DNA of 64,000 bases from Stichopus chloronotus (taxonomy: Eukaryota; Echinodermata; Holothuroidea; Aspidochirotida; Stichopodidae): the NCBI GenBank assembly GCA_021234535.1, contig CM037841.1, positions 14,838,825 to 14,902,824 of the forward strand, written 5' to 3'. The notes under the pieces are model-generated. The model searched no databases. It had not been told where the DNA came from and was given only the letters and a program-made list of their open reading frames with translations. Positions 54,301 through 64,000 of the stretch are shown here, piece by piece. Position numbers and translations under genes: made by a program. The number at the start of each line of letters is the position of its first letter. Within the stretch, counting starts at the first letter, position 1.

Positions 54301-54547
54301 CAAACCCCGAATACTGCTGTAAAATGATAAAGGGCTGTAATATGCAAGTTGTCTTTGTCAATGTCTTAGGCTTATGGACATTTTCCTAGGTTTAGATAGT
54401 CAATAACTTTGTTTAATTGTTTGGTCAGTTCTGTCCTAGTTGGATCATCAAGGGTTATTTTTTCTGTTGTCTATTCAGATCTGAAAGTGAATCTCCAGAA
54501 CGTAAACACAAAAAGAAGAAAAAGAAATCACATAAAAAACACAAAAG
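48161..54547 (+). CDS. SRRM2: SRRM2/Cwc21-type spliceosome protein, 5' part (5 exons)
   Basis: Exons 48161-48399, 50682-50786, 52072-52233, 53739-53807 and 54479-54547 join in one frame. The start MYNGVGLATARGSGTNGFVQ and RNFALVRN match the invariant SRRM2/Cwc21 N terminus. The cwf21 domain follows: ILAHERKRQVEIKCFEMQEH, then ITRKVAAFRKMLMDKEG. Exon 3 gives LREAFGISDNYVDGSSFDP, the next conserved block. Exons 4 and 5 are Lys/Arg/Ser-rich (SEKKKRKKHDGSR, ERKHKKKKKKSHKKHKR). SRRM2 and Cwc21 sit near the catalytic core of the spliceosome and contact the 5' exon region and Prp8. The large RS-rich tail typical of SRRM2 is not visible to 64000, so the gene probably continues beyond the window. Confidence 0.93.
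48400..50681. other. SRRM2 intron 1, with degenerate satellite pieces
   Basis: Degenerate AGGTCA-satellite monomers lie at about 48690-48980 and 49725-50510 (CTCAAGAAG, TTTTGGTGGAGATCAAG, GTGAGGTCACAGG). An ATACATATGTAC-type microsatellite lies at about 49010-49045, a GT microsatellite at about 49872-49890 and a C13 run at about 50604-50616. Confidence 0.6.
50682..50786 (+). CDS. SRRM2: SRRM2 exon 2
   Basis: The 105-nt exon (divisible by 3) has acceptor TTCTTTAG and donor GTAAGT. It encodes HSEADITRKVAAFRKMLMDK and EGVADTDD, completing the cwf21 domain. Confidence 0.93.
50787..51227. other. SRRM2 intron 2, 5' part
   Basis: No feature recognised before the satellite block. Confidence 0.35.
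51228..51938 (+). repeat. AGGTCA satellite block in SRRM2 intron 2
   Basis: The head GATTCCTTGCCGAAGGCGG (51229) and the GT-rich start match the 34.9-kb block, and about 4 monomers follow. The tail is CGCAAGGATTCACAAAGCC plus TTTTGGCTTTCTGG (51905-51937). At 51405-51437 all four AGGTCA half-sites are exact. Confidence 0.88.
52018..52055 (+). repeat. Solo satellite tail next to SRRM2 exon 3
   Basis: TCGGCAAGGAATCACCAACT followed by CATTTGACTATCTGG resembles the tails at 36841 and 51905. It ends 16 bp before the exon 3 acceptor dinucleotide boundary. Confidence 0.55.
52072..52233 (+). CDS. SRRM2: SRRM2 exon 3
   Basis: The 162-nt exon (divisible by 3) has acceptor ATCAAAG and donor GTGAAG. It encodes ALETHQLAAAKEKQNQKLRE, then AFGISDNYVDGSSFDPDRKA, a block conserved with vertebrate SRRM2. 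Confidence 0.93.
52385..52910 (+). repeat. AGGTCA satellite block in SRRM2 intron 3
   Basis: About 3-4 monomers (AACCTTGTAAACAGGATATC, GGGGTCAAAGGTCATTTGGG, TATCTCAAGAAGGGAAGC) lie in the same orientation as the intron 2 block. The half-site run is less complete here. Faint further pieces reach about 53400. Confidence 0.8.
52911..53738. other. SRRM2 intron 3, 3' part
   Basis: A very degenerate satellite piece lies at about 53265-53400. There is no gene. It ends with acceptor TTACTTGCAG. Confidence 0.4.
53739..53807 (+). CDS. SRRM2: SRRM2 exon 4
   Basis: 69 nt with donor GTAAGA. It encodes SILPEPDEPSSSEKKKRKKH and ends DGSR. Confidence 0.88.
53808..54478. other. SRRM2 intron 4
   Basis: AT-rich, no feature recognised. 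It ends TGTTGTCTATTCAG. Confidence 0.4.
54479..54547 (+). CDS. SRRM2: SRRM2 exon 5
   Basis: 69 nt with donor GTAAGA. It encodes RSESESPERKHKKKKKKSHK and ends KHKR. This is the last exon recognised. Later exons must be right of here or beyond the window. Confidence 0.88.
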
Positions 54548-55468
54548 GTAAGACTTTGGAAAACATGTTTGTTCTTGCACATGTTTTCCTTTCCTTGTAG
54601 GATCATATTTAACAAGGAAAATGCTTTTCACCAAATCAAGTTATTTTTGGTGCAAGTTGTGAAATGTTTGATGAATTGTTTGGTTATAGTCAGAAATTAA
54701 CCCAAAGCTTGAAGTGTGTGATAAATTATCTGGAAAAATATTTAACCTAGCATGATTAGGAGCATTGTTTCTTTTGTTGGTTTTACTTCCTGGTATTGGA
54801 AGACTAAGATATTTTGTTATTTACCTTACAATGACTTAATTTTACAAATCCCAATATGAGATTAATTTGTTAGTTACATAGTATAAAAGTAGCAGGTTAT
54901 TCAAATAGCTGTAGGCATATTTTAATGTGGTGTTTTACTAGCATTGCTAGAAAGTCTTTGGCATGCATATGGTGTATACATTTTGGTATTTGAAGATATT
55001 TGCAGGAAACTCAAAAAAAAAAGAAAAAAAAAGAGTTTTCCTTTACTTTGGCTGTTTTTTTCTTTGTCTCACTGCTTATTCATATGAAACAAAAATAACG
55101 TGAATCTCGTTCTCTCTTTGCCCCCTTTTCCTTCTTTTTGTATGCTCCCACATAAGTACGCATTCTTAAGCAGGCATTTGATCCTGCGGCCAGGTAATTT
55201 CTTTTTCCTGCTACTATACATCTCTTTTATATGCAAAAGATGAGACTCAAAAGTACTTGACCATGAATATTCATGACAGTTTGGAAATGTTATGTGTAAC
55301 TGTATGTTACAATCACCCACGGATATTGAGTCAGCTCATCCCTTCCACCTATCCAGGAGGAAGATAAATTGTGTGTTTTAAGCAAGGTGTAGTGAGTTGT
55401 GAAGAATCCTGCTGTGGCAGCGTGGGTTTCACACCAAGCTTTTACTTCCTTGGTGATGTTCCACTTAA
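54548..55468. other. Probable SRRM2 intron 5, no exon recognised
   Basis: An A-rich tract lies at about 55013-55033. AAGCAG/GCCAGGTAATT at about 55170-55196 could bound a 20-nt exon but gives no sensible frame. Confidence 0.4.
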
Positions 55469-56052
55469 AGGAGAAGGCAAGTCAGGACTTTTGACAATGT
55501 TGAATGAGAGACTAACATATGGTGAACACCATTACCAAATTTCAGTTAAATACCTTGCTTACTTTCCAAGATATTGCAATTTGAATATTCATAAAAAATT
55601 ATCAGGAAGCTGCCATTTTGAAATTGTGATGACATCACCAGACCACATGCGATTGAAAAGCTTTTGTTTTTCTTTATATTTCATTGTCAATAAATTTTAT
55701 CAGTCATGCGTAAATTCAAGTCATAGTATTAATGATTTGATTATTGCATGATACATCTCAGGAATTCAACACAAAATGTTTACAAGTGTGTTTCGGATTG
55801 ATAGAAATAATAGGTAAAGAATATAAAGAAATGCATTAAAATTTTTGCTATCAGTGGTTATGTGACATCATTATTAGACTTACTCAAGTCGTTTTACATT
55901 CAACTTAGGCAAAAATGGCAGCATCCTTCTCTGAATTTCAAAAGTGTGTAACTTGGATAAGAAACAATATCTCTGAATGAAACTTTAGGAAGATGTTTGT
56001 CAAACACTTGTGCTTCATTTTGATGAAAATATTCCCAGGGTTTCCTTCTCCT
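55469..56052. mobile_element. TTAA-flanked MITE, family 3, 584 bp
   Basis: TTAA at 55465-55468 and 56053-56056 flanks termini AGGAGAAGG and CCTTCTCCT (9-bp perfect inverted repeat). The 126-codon ORF at 55371-55751 runs across the left end and is a by-product. Confidence 0.8.
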
Positions 56053-58070
56053 TTAATACTGACATGGGTTTATATTTCACTTCATGGCATATTACTATCA
56101 CTGAGAATGTTCAGGTCTCTTGTGATGTGCTATGCATAGTAAGTCTGTGTACACACTCTGTAATGTGTCATCTCATGTTATGTGTATAGGTTTGTATTAG
56201 TGTCTCATTTGTGACAGCTTATTACAGATGTCTTTGAATCTGAGGGGGATAAGGTTACCTCCTCTGTGCCACTCATGGAGGGTGATGTAATCCATAAACA
56301 AATTGTTATGTTACGGTATCGTTGAGAGTGTGCTGCAGCAGAATGTCCAGTTGTTCCTGTTTTTTTTTCAAATCAGCACCAAAGTAAAAGAACTGGCTAT
56401 ACTTCTTACAGTTTTAAAAACTGCTGTACCATGGTGTATTTACACAAAAATCACCAAACAGTACTTTTCATAGAAGTTTCATGGTGTTTATTTGCATGGA
56501 AGTCCTGTATATTTTCCACAGGGCCATGGTCTGCCAACCTTTCAACCACAAAAAAAAACTAAATCAGACTACTTCCTACAGCACCATTATGAACACTTTT
56601 ATTAGTGAGATTCTTCCTGAAAGAATGTGGCTCAGAAGTTGTTTACTTGGTTAGTGTCAAGTGAAAGAGAAATGAAAGATGGAAGATAAACCAGAAAGGC
56701 TAGCACATCCTGCTTTAAGTCATAGGAAGCATCATGTGTTTTTTTTCTCTCCAAAACACCTACAGACATTTGAACAACTATGATTAGGTTATCCCTCTGC
56801 CATTTGATTTTGAAGTGCCAGCAGTAGGTGACCATTAGAGATTTTGCTTTCTCGGCTATGAAATATACATGCTGAATACTTACTGGTTTTCTCTTCATGA
56901 GGGATTTCTCTGAAAACCGCTATTTTAAATGTCATGGAATATTACTGACTAGTGTGTAATTTATTCTCAAATCTGCGGTACTTGTAACAAGGTGTTTAAG
57001 AGAAATGTATTATGCAGAGAGAGGAAAGGCATTGAGCACTGCCCAAATTTGTTGAAACTACATAACTAGAAAGCTTTCTTGAGGGGTGGTGTTCTCAGTG
57101 TGGTACAAATGCTGCAGATGTTCAAATTGAATTTGTGGCAAAATTATACATAGGCCCATAAACTTCAAGGCCCATAAACTTCTAAGCCAATAGTTGCCTT
57201 CAGATAAAACATTGCCAATGTATCATTGTCAGCCAGGCATGATTTGAATTTATTGAGTTCTGTGTGTCTCATTTATTGTCATTTCAACCACTAAATGGAG
57301 ATACATAAATATATTAAGTTTGAGGAAGAAATGAAAGAGAAATCGAAGTACGCAAAGACTACAGTCAGTGAATACAGTATTGTGGCCTGCTTTAAGAATC
57401 CAGTGTCTTTGTTGACTATGCATATTTTTGGACTCTCCTGACATTGCAAAGGTCTCAGTTATCCTCTGAAGTGAGTAATTAGCTTAAGGAATATTTCCTC
57501 CCATTCTTGACAGTGTTGTGGTATCTGACATTTTTAAGCTATTCATGTGACACCACTGGGGTATATTTGATTCTATAACAGGTTAATGATGAAACCACTT
57601 CCTTGTGATCCTCATTGTAAATGGTCAATATTTTCACCCGCGTATCATGTCTCATATATATTGTGATCATCAGATTCTATGTTGTACAAAATGAAGTAAG
57701 CAAATACAGCAAGATAACTTGGCTGTCAGCGGAAATTAGTGTTTGCACCAAAAGTCAGACTTTGGTACCCACTGTTAGGTTTACAAATTTGTCGTAAACT
57801 TTATCATACGACAGTTGGCTTTGCACCTTGTGTCTTATGTACAGACAAGACACTGAAGTGGTCATAGTTGTACACACTGAATGTTGTCAAATGTACACTG
57901 TAAATGAGTGAAACATTGGATCTCTGTAGCAATTTCAGAATGGGATCCTGACATTGTTGGTCATGAACCCAATGCAAACACTACTGGAAGTAGCTCTTAG
58001 TAACCATGTTTGGGTAGTAATTCAATGATAAATTTCACCAACCTTAGTACCTGCATGGTATATAATCTAC
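56053..58070. other. No gene recognised
   Basis: This is unique-looking AT-rich sequence, probably SRRM2 intron. The ORFs lack motifs and splice support. Confidence 0.4.
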
Positions 58071-58079
58071 TCATGGTAT

Positions 58080-59100
58080 GGGTGGGGGGGGGGGATAACT
58101 GACAGCACCTTGGAGGTGGATGAAACTGACACTGCCCCATGGATGCTAGATGACACTGCCCTAAGGTTGCCCATTGGATCATTCCTCAGGCAATTGCAAA
58201 CACTGCACTTTCGCTGATATAGTAGTTGAATCGTCCTAGGAAAGTGACATTGTTCGTGGGGATAGCCTACATAGTTCTGGAGGTACTGTAGTAGCTGGTA
58301 CTGTTCAGTGGGCAATAGCTGATGTTGTTCCTTGGGCAATAGCAGATGCTACCTTCCCTGGTAGCTGAAGTTGTTCCTTGGGTAAAAGCTGTTATACTTC
58401 TCTAGTCACATAACATTGTATTAATGGTTGTAGAAGATCACAATGACACATCCAAAGCTATTCCATGTACAGTAGCTGACATTGTTTCTCTCATGATCAC
58501 TGTCACAGTTTCTTGGGCAGTAGATGACCAATTGTCTTGGGTGAAAGGTGACGTTGTTCCTTGGTTCACACCTGGTGCTGCTCTTTGTGCTGACGTCGAC
58601 CCTCAAGTGAAAGCTGATGTTGTTCTTCAGGTAATAGCTGACACTTGCTCTGCTGAAAGCTGATGTTCCTGAGGCAGTAGCTGTCATTGTTCTCCAGATA
58701 TGTTGATGTGGGTCTTACATTATGTCTTTATAAGTGAAAGCTGCTGTTGTTCCTCATGTGATAGCTGCCTGATTGTTCCTTGGGTGATTGCAGGTATCGT
58801 TATTTTTTTTTAGTTGATTGCTTGTATAGTTCTTCTCTTGGTTGATGGCAGGTATTTTTCCTTAGTTGATTGTAGGTATTTTCCTCAATTGAATGCAGGT
58901 ATTTTTCCTCAGATGATTGCGGGTGTTGTTCTGTAGTTGAGTACAGGTATTGTTCTGTAGTTGATTGCAGGTATTGTTCCTGGGTTGATTGCAGGTATTG
59001 TTCCTCGGTTAATCACAGGTATCATTACTTGGTTGATATTCAACTGGTCCTCAGATGATAGCAGACAGTGTTCATCCTTTGGTGAAAGCTAATATTACCC
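58080..59100. repeat. Degenerate minisatellite, about 25-33 bp units
   Basis: The left part repeats GTTCCTTGGGCAATAGCTGA-like units. The right part (58775-59035) repeats GTTGATTGCAGGTATTGTTC in about 25-bp steps. A G-run lies at 58084-58094. Degeneracy is high, so the array is old. Confidence 0.8.
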
Positions 59101-60180
59101 CTAACACCATCAAGCTTTTAAAAAGTGAAAGTACAGTGCACTGCTTTTTGATGTCCTGGAAAATTCTTTAATTTGTTTTTGTTTTTATCGCTAATGCAAA
59201 AGTTTTACACTTCTGGTTTCATCTGTCTTGTAAAAAGCAATAACTACTGTAACCAGTAATGCAAAGTTTGTCATGTACATTTATACAGGATAGAACCCTC
59301 TTTGGAAACATAAGTGTGAACCTTATGAGAAAAGCAGGGAAGCGGCATGTTTTCTATGCCAAAAAGTGGACAAAATCATCTTTAAACTTTGAACAGTCAG
59401 TGAAGTAGAATATAATGATAATACTTTAATAATGCCGACAATTTGTATTTTTATATTTATATATACATGGAATATGATAGCTGTACATGAAAACAGTAAT
59501 TTCAAACAGAGTGAAGAGCTTATTCTTGTGTTCTGTCAAGTGGAAGGTCAATTTCATACTCCTTGACTCAGTGATAGAGTTTTACACGACTATCATAAAA
59601 GAATGCTGTGAAGCAATTTGTGTCCCTTTTAAAAGGAAGGAAGATTTGGGACATTAACTGATGTCCCTCTCTTTACCAAGTGGCTGACTTATGTACATTC
59701 TAGTATCAGAGTTGTCCATTTTTCATATTGTTGAAGAGAAAATTGGAGTGGAAGGAGTTCTTTTTCAAATGGTAACTGTTATTTGTACCAACCAGTGTTT
59801 CATTTAAAAAATTTTTCGTTTGATGATTTTGACCAGTATACTAAACATTAGAAAGTTCAAATCACTATAATTTAATGTATTTGTATACAGGTACTGTAGG
59901 GTACCCACTGTTGCTTACACTGCAACAGCCCTAGACACCAAAATCATACTCTCTTTTTCCACCTTTTCCTCATGAACACCAGTGAATCAAATTGAGAAGT
60001 TACTGTCAAAATTGCATTATAGTTGCCTAGCCGAAACACTGATACCAATCATTTTTTTGTGTTATTCCCTTGTAAGATTTCATTTGCCAACAGGTGACAT
60101 CCAGAGTGGTATGTCATTCAAGTCAAATTTTGAAGTCGCAGAAAGACAAACTGCTGTCAGTAACATTTCCTATCAAGAGT
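59101..60180. other. No gene recognised
   Basis: The sequence between the two minisatellites holds no recognised exon. The ORF entering the 20-bp array from 59982 shows no motif. Confidence 0.4.
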
Positions 60181-60183
60181 GTA

Positions 60184-60798
60184 TCTACTACAAGGGTGGT
60201 CAATCTACCACAGGGGTGATCAATCTACTACTGGGGTGGTCAATCTACCACAGGAGTGATCATTCTACTACTGGGATGGTCAGTCTACCACTGGGATGGT
60301 CAATCTACTACAAGGGTGGTCAATCTACCACAGGGGTGATCAATCTACTACTGGGATGGTGAAACTATTACTGGGGTGGTCAGTCTACTACTGGGATGGT
60401 CAGTCTACCACTGAGGTGGTCAGTCTACTACTGGGGTGGTCAATCTACCACTGGGGTGGTCAAACTATTACTGGGATGGTCAGTCTACTACTGGGATGGT
60501 CAGTCTACTAAAAGGGTGGTCAGTCTACCACTGGGATGGTCAATCTACCGCTGGGGTGGTCAGTCTACTACTGGGGTGGTGGTCAATCTACTACAAGGGT
60601 GGTCAATCTACCACTGGGGTGGTCAAACTATTACTGGAGTGGTCAGTCTACTACTAGGATGGTCAATCTACTACAAGGGTGGTCAATCTACTACTTGGGT
60701 GGTCAGTTTATTACTGGGGTGGTCAGTTTTCCACTGGGATGGTCAGCCTATTACTGGTGTAGCAAAACTGCTGGGTAGCAAATCTACTACTGGGATGG
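60184..60798 (+). repeat. 20-bp minisatellite, about 31 units
   Basis: Units are CTACTACTGGGATGGTCAGT and variants (CTACCACTGGGGTGGTCAAT, CTACTACAAGGGTGGTCAAT, ACTATTACTGGGGTGGTCAG). A 120-bp higher-order repeat is visible at 60186 and 60307. No unit contains a forward stop codon in any frame. It is translated on paper as repeats such as GWSVYYWDGQSTTGMVSLLL, but there is no evidence of expression. Confidence 0.95.
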
Positions 60799-63700
60799 CA
60801 TGTATTTGCTTCCATAATTTTACAATTCTGCCAAGGAATCTCCTTGATAATAGTGTACTTTTAAGACAAGAAGGATTCTTTTCACACAATTCTTGTTTCA
60901 GTCCATCAGTGACCTAAGCACTGTTTTTTTTTTTGTATCCTGGATATACAGCTATATGTTTATATTTTGTCTTTGTGCCTCATCTGAGTAGTTTACAGCT
61001 TCAACTTTTATGTCTTCAGGAGATTGTGGGGGAAATGTTAAGATTCCAAATTGCTTTTGCTTTTGAAACATGATACAATTTTGCATGGGTGAACATGGAA
61101 AATGTTTGTGGTAGCTTGTTGCATGTGAGTGAATGGCAGTAAGGTGATGCCTTTTCTTTTCATTAAATGAAAAGAACGACTTAGCCAATTGGGGACATTT
61201 TGTTCCACATAATAATGAACATGTTCACAGTTCAGTAGAAACACTTGCCAGAAAATCTGGTCTGAAAACATCTGGGATCTTGTCTCTGGAGATTACAGAA
61301 TTATCAAAACCTCTGATCTACTGTGGATGGTCATTTTTCACAAGAGATAAGATAGATTCCTGTCTGTAATGATCACCTGTAGTAGTCATCAGAATTCATT
61401 TTGGTTTGTCTGAGAAGAGGGTGTCCATGGATTTTTACCTTGCCATGATGGCAACTATTGATGTTTATCTTGTCTTTATGGCAACATGGCATTTGTTGAA
61501 CATTTACTTGGAAATATTTTACATTCATCACATTACTGCTCAGTTTGAGTAATCTGTCTTGTAACATCCAAAGCGGTCGAAGTTTCTCATAATGCACATT
61601 TTTGAATGACGTCATTTTTTTTATTGATTGTTGCCCAGCTTGTTAATTGGATACTTCTTGATTTACAAGGGGTATACAGCATGTCATTTATCTTGCTGTA
61701 TAACTTATTCTGTATATTTCTCAGGTGAATGTAAAAACTAAGTAGACACAACTCCCAGTGTCATGTTTTATGAAATTCTGACTGCAGAGACAATAATTCT
61801 CTCTTTGGTGATCAGCTTGTGGTTGGATGTTTAGCCTTTGCATGAGTTGGACTCATTTTGACTGGCGAAGTGAAAAACATTCAGTGACATGCTGTATGGT
61901 CACACCATGAAAAGGTTGAAAGATGTGAGCTGATTTACGGATACGTACAATGACATGCTGTCACTTGAAATGTTTCCATTTTCTCCCATTCCCTTGTGAT
62001 CACAAATTTCTATAACCAAGATCAAATTGATAAATACCAAAGATACTTCACAATGAGATGAGAAATTGGACAAATCTGTTCAAAACTTTTTTTGTTGCAA
62101 GTGGATCAGTACTTCTTGTAGATTTTTGTGTGTTGTTAATTGTCTTATTTTGCTCTTCAGTTGAGCGAAGGTGAATATTAGTCCATGAATCAAACCCCTT
62201 GGCCATTCTTCAAACCAGTTGTTAAAATGTTAGCCTTTAATTAATGTGTGTGAAAATTTGTCAGTTAATTTCTTCACAATTTCCCAAATTTCACCAGTTA
62301 ACGCTTTAATTACCTTCTTTTGGGGATTGATGTGCATCTTGATTTTTTTCCAATATATTTTTTCTTTGTTCATCCTATCTGTCTTTCTTGTTTACCTTCA
62401 TCCATCATTTCTCTTTCCTGCCTGATTGTTGTTTTAAATATTTTGATAAGCTTTTTCCTCTCCCTGCTACTTGACTTTTTATTTTGCTGTCTTCTGTTGC
62501 TTCCTTTGTCCGTGTTTTTTTGGTTCTTGCATTCAAAAGCTTGTTAGATTTTTTACCACCTCACCTCCAAGTGCCATACATGCCAGTTTACCCCTCAGAG
62601 CATGAACTTTTTTTTATTCTGGTTAACATTTTTAATCTGTTGAAAAAAAGAAAACTACTGTACTGTGTATCATGCAGTTTGGTGTTTCGCAATATGTCTG
62701 CAAACTGTGCACTGAAGATCTATAGAATTAAAATAGGCAAGGTATTTCATTAAAACATAAAATCAATATCATGGTTGGATTACCTTTTTATCTGCTGTTG
62801 TTGAAAAGTGTTTTGAATCAGACTCGTAGGGCCAAGATGCAGATTATGAGGTCTCTGTCCTTTCTGCATCGATAAGAAAACTTAAAGTGATTGCATGCAT
62901 AGGCAAAAAGTAGAAACAATGAATTTTCATGTCCAAAATTTTAGTAAGTCATTTAATAGTAAGTCATTTAATAAGCCATTTAGACAATTTGGGCAAACAA
63001 TGCAAGTGGGTTTCAGACGGTGAAATCTGCCATATTATTGCAAATTCTTTTAACATAACAACAAAAAGTGTAAAGCATGATAATGTAGTTGTTGACAATT
63101 TTCATTCAAATCAATCATGTGCTTGTTTGAACAAGTCAATGGGAAGTATATTAGTAATGAATATTTAGTAAGTGAAACAACTCAGCATCAGTGATGCTAC
63201 AATGATGTGATCAGTTTGTAGGTTATTTGTAAATACAGGGCTTTGTTTCACCAAATACTATAATTCCCAATACTGATAAGGAGCGACGAATTCAGTAGCA
63301 TGTTTTGATAGACCAGTGAAACCTGTACTGTTTCATACTGTCTTCATTAATAATGTAGGCATTTATATAGTAAGAACCATTTATTTTCAAATGTGATTTC
63401 TGTGTTTTACTGTTTTTGCCAATCCTGTTGCTTTTCAAAGTAGATATACTGTCATTTTTGTTCATTGAAAGACATATTCCATCCTTGAAGAAACATGGGT
63501 GTACATTTAAAAATAAAGAAAAAGTTAAGATTTGAATTAAGTCTGATTCTTCTGGTTTGTCAGTACACATGCAATCACTTTAAGAGAAGCAGAATCATTC
63601 AGTTGAGATGTAGTGTTGTAAATCAAAGTCAAGGTTTAATTGTCAAAGTATCAAAATCATTGTGTGATAATTCTAATTGCAATTGTTTTAGGTGGAATAT

Positions 63701-64000
63701 GTGCTAAAAGCATTGTCATGTGATTGTGTGCATGTTGTCAGTGTGTTTGGGTTCCATTACTGTGAACAACTACAGTGTTTTCACCAAGTAATCATAGCAT
63801 TTGCTTCATAATTTCTCCATTTCCATGGCTGTTTTTTCATGAAATCCATTTTTTGATGAGGCAACAAGAACATAGAGCTGTGTTAGTCATGAATAATAGT
63901 TCGAATCAGTGACTGCAAAAGTGTGATGTGTGTCATCTCCTGTGGATGGATCTACATAAATTTAGAATTGATTTTTAAGTCATGATTATGTGTCTGATAT
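60799..64000. other. No gene recognised to the right edge
   Basis: This is AT-rich sequence with short ORFs and no RS-rich exon, probably SRRM2 intron or 3' flank. A pyrimidine-rich stretch (62330-62530) yields a low-complexity Phe/Leu/Ser ORF. Confidence 0.4.

Noticed and set aside
55176..55196. 20-nt microexon after SRRM2 exon 5
   Set aside because: AG and GT lie at the right places, but the frame gives no Lys/Arg/Ser-rich continuation.
55371..55751. 126-codon plus-strand ORF
   Set aside because: It spans the left end of a TTAA MITE and shows no domain; a by-product of repeat sequence.
60184..60798. CRISPR-like array of 20-bp repeats
   Set aside because: Units are contiguous with no unique spacers, and the genome is an animal's; it is a minisatellite.

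Overview
This is a low-GC animal genomic window. Coding sequence is cut into short exons by long introns with GT-AG boundaries, and most of the rest is transposon-derived. The three identifiable gene families (CENPV-like, PXMP2, SRRM2) are animal genes. The repeats (nuclear-receptor half-site satellites, CR1/Jockey-type LINE ends, TTAA MITEs, tRNA-type SINEs) suggest a marine invertebrate, perhaps an echinoderm or another invertebrate deuterostome. The species cannot be proved from this sequence.

Layout. From 1 to 5.2 kb there are two short gene-like ORFs near the left edge and the first two exons of a CENPV-like GFA-domain gene (copy A, minus strand). From 5.2 to 9.3 kb the window is intergenic, with TTAA-flanked MITEs. 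From 9.5 to 22.1 kb lies a second, complete CENPV-like gene (copy B, minus strand, 3 exons, 134 aa); its introns hold satellite blocks, a LINE 3' end, a tandem duplication, a Harbinger fragment and a dead LINE. At 22.1-22.4 kb a 273-bp gap separates the start codons of CENPV-like B and PXMP2, which diverge. From 22.4 to 29.8 kb lies a complete five-exon PXMP2 gene (plus strand, 196 aa). From 30 to 47.4 kb the region is repeat-rich: a 1.47-kb Harbinger-type transposon, a LINE 3' end, a 1.9-kb higher-order satellite, a 2.7-kb hAT-like element and a 5.2-kb pogo-like TIR element. From 48.2 kb to the right edge lies the 5' part of SRRM2 (plus strand, five exons, cwf21 domain then Lys/Arg/Ser-rich exons); it probably continues past the window. 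Two minisatellites lie beyond its last recognised exon.

The genes are not an operon. PXMP2 is a peroxisomal membrane channel-type protein, CENPV-like proteins carry a zinc-binding GFA fold, and SRRM2 is a spliceosome-associated protein. The structural links are the shared CENPV-B/PXMP2 promoter region, the CENPV tandem duplication, and the recurrence of one ~145-bp satellite family in gene introns and intergenic DNA.

The most unusual features are: (i) the satellite whose monomer carries four ordered AGGTCA nuclear-receptor half-sites (DR1-DR4-DR4); (ii) the symmetrical phase-2 exons of SRRM2, with exon 3 flanked by same-orientation satellite copies; (iii) a Harbinger element whose pre-insertion site can be read from a satellite monomer; (iv) the 5.2-kb pogo-like element with no recognisable transposase; and (v) a 20-bp minisatellite open in all three forward frames. 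I found no CRISPR array, prokaryotic gene system or functional RNA gene.
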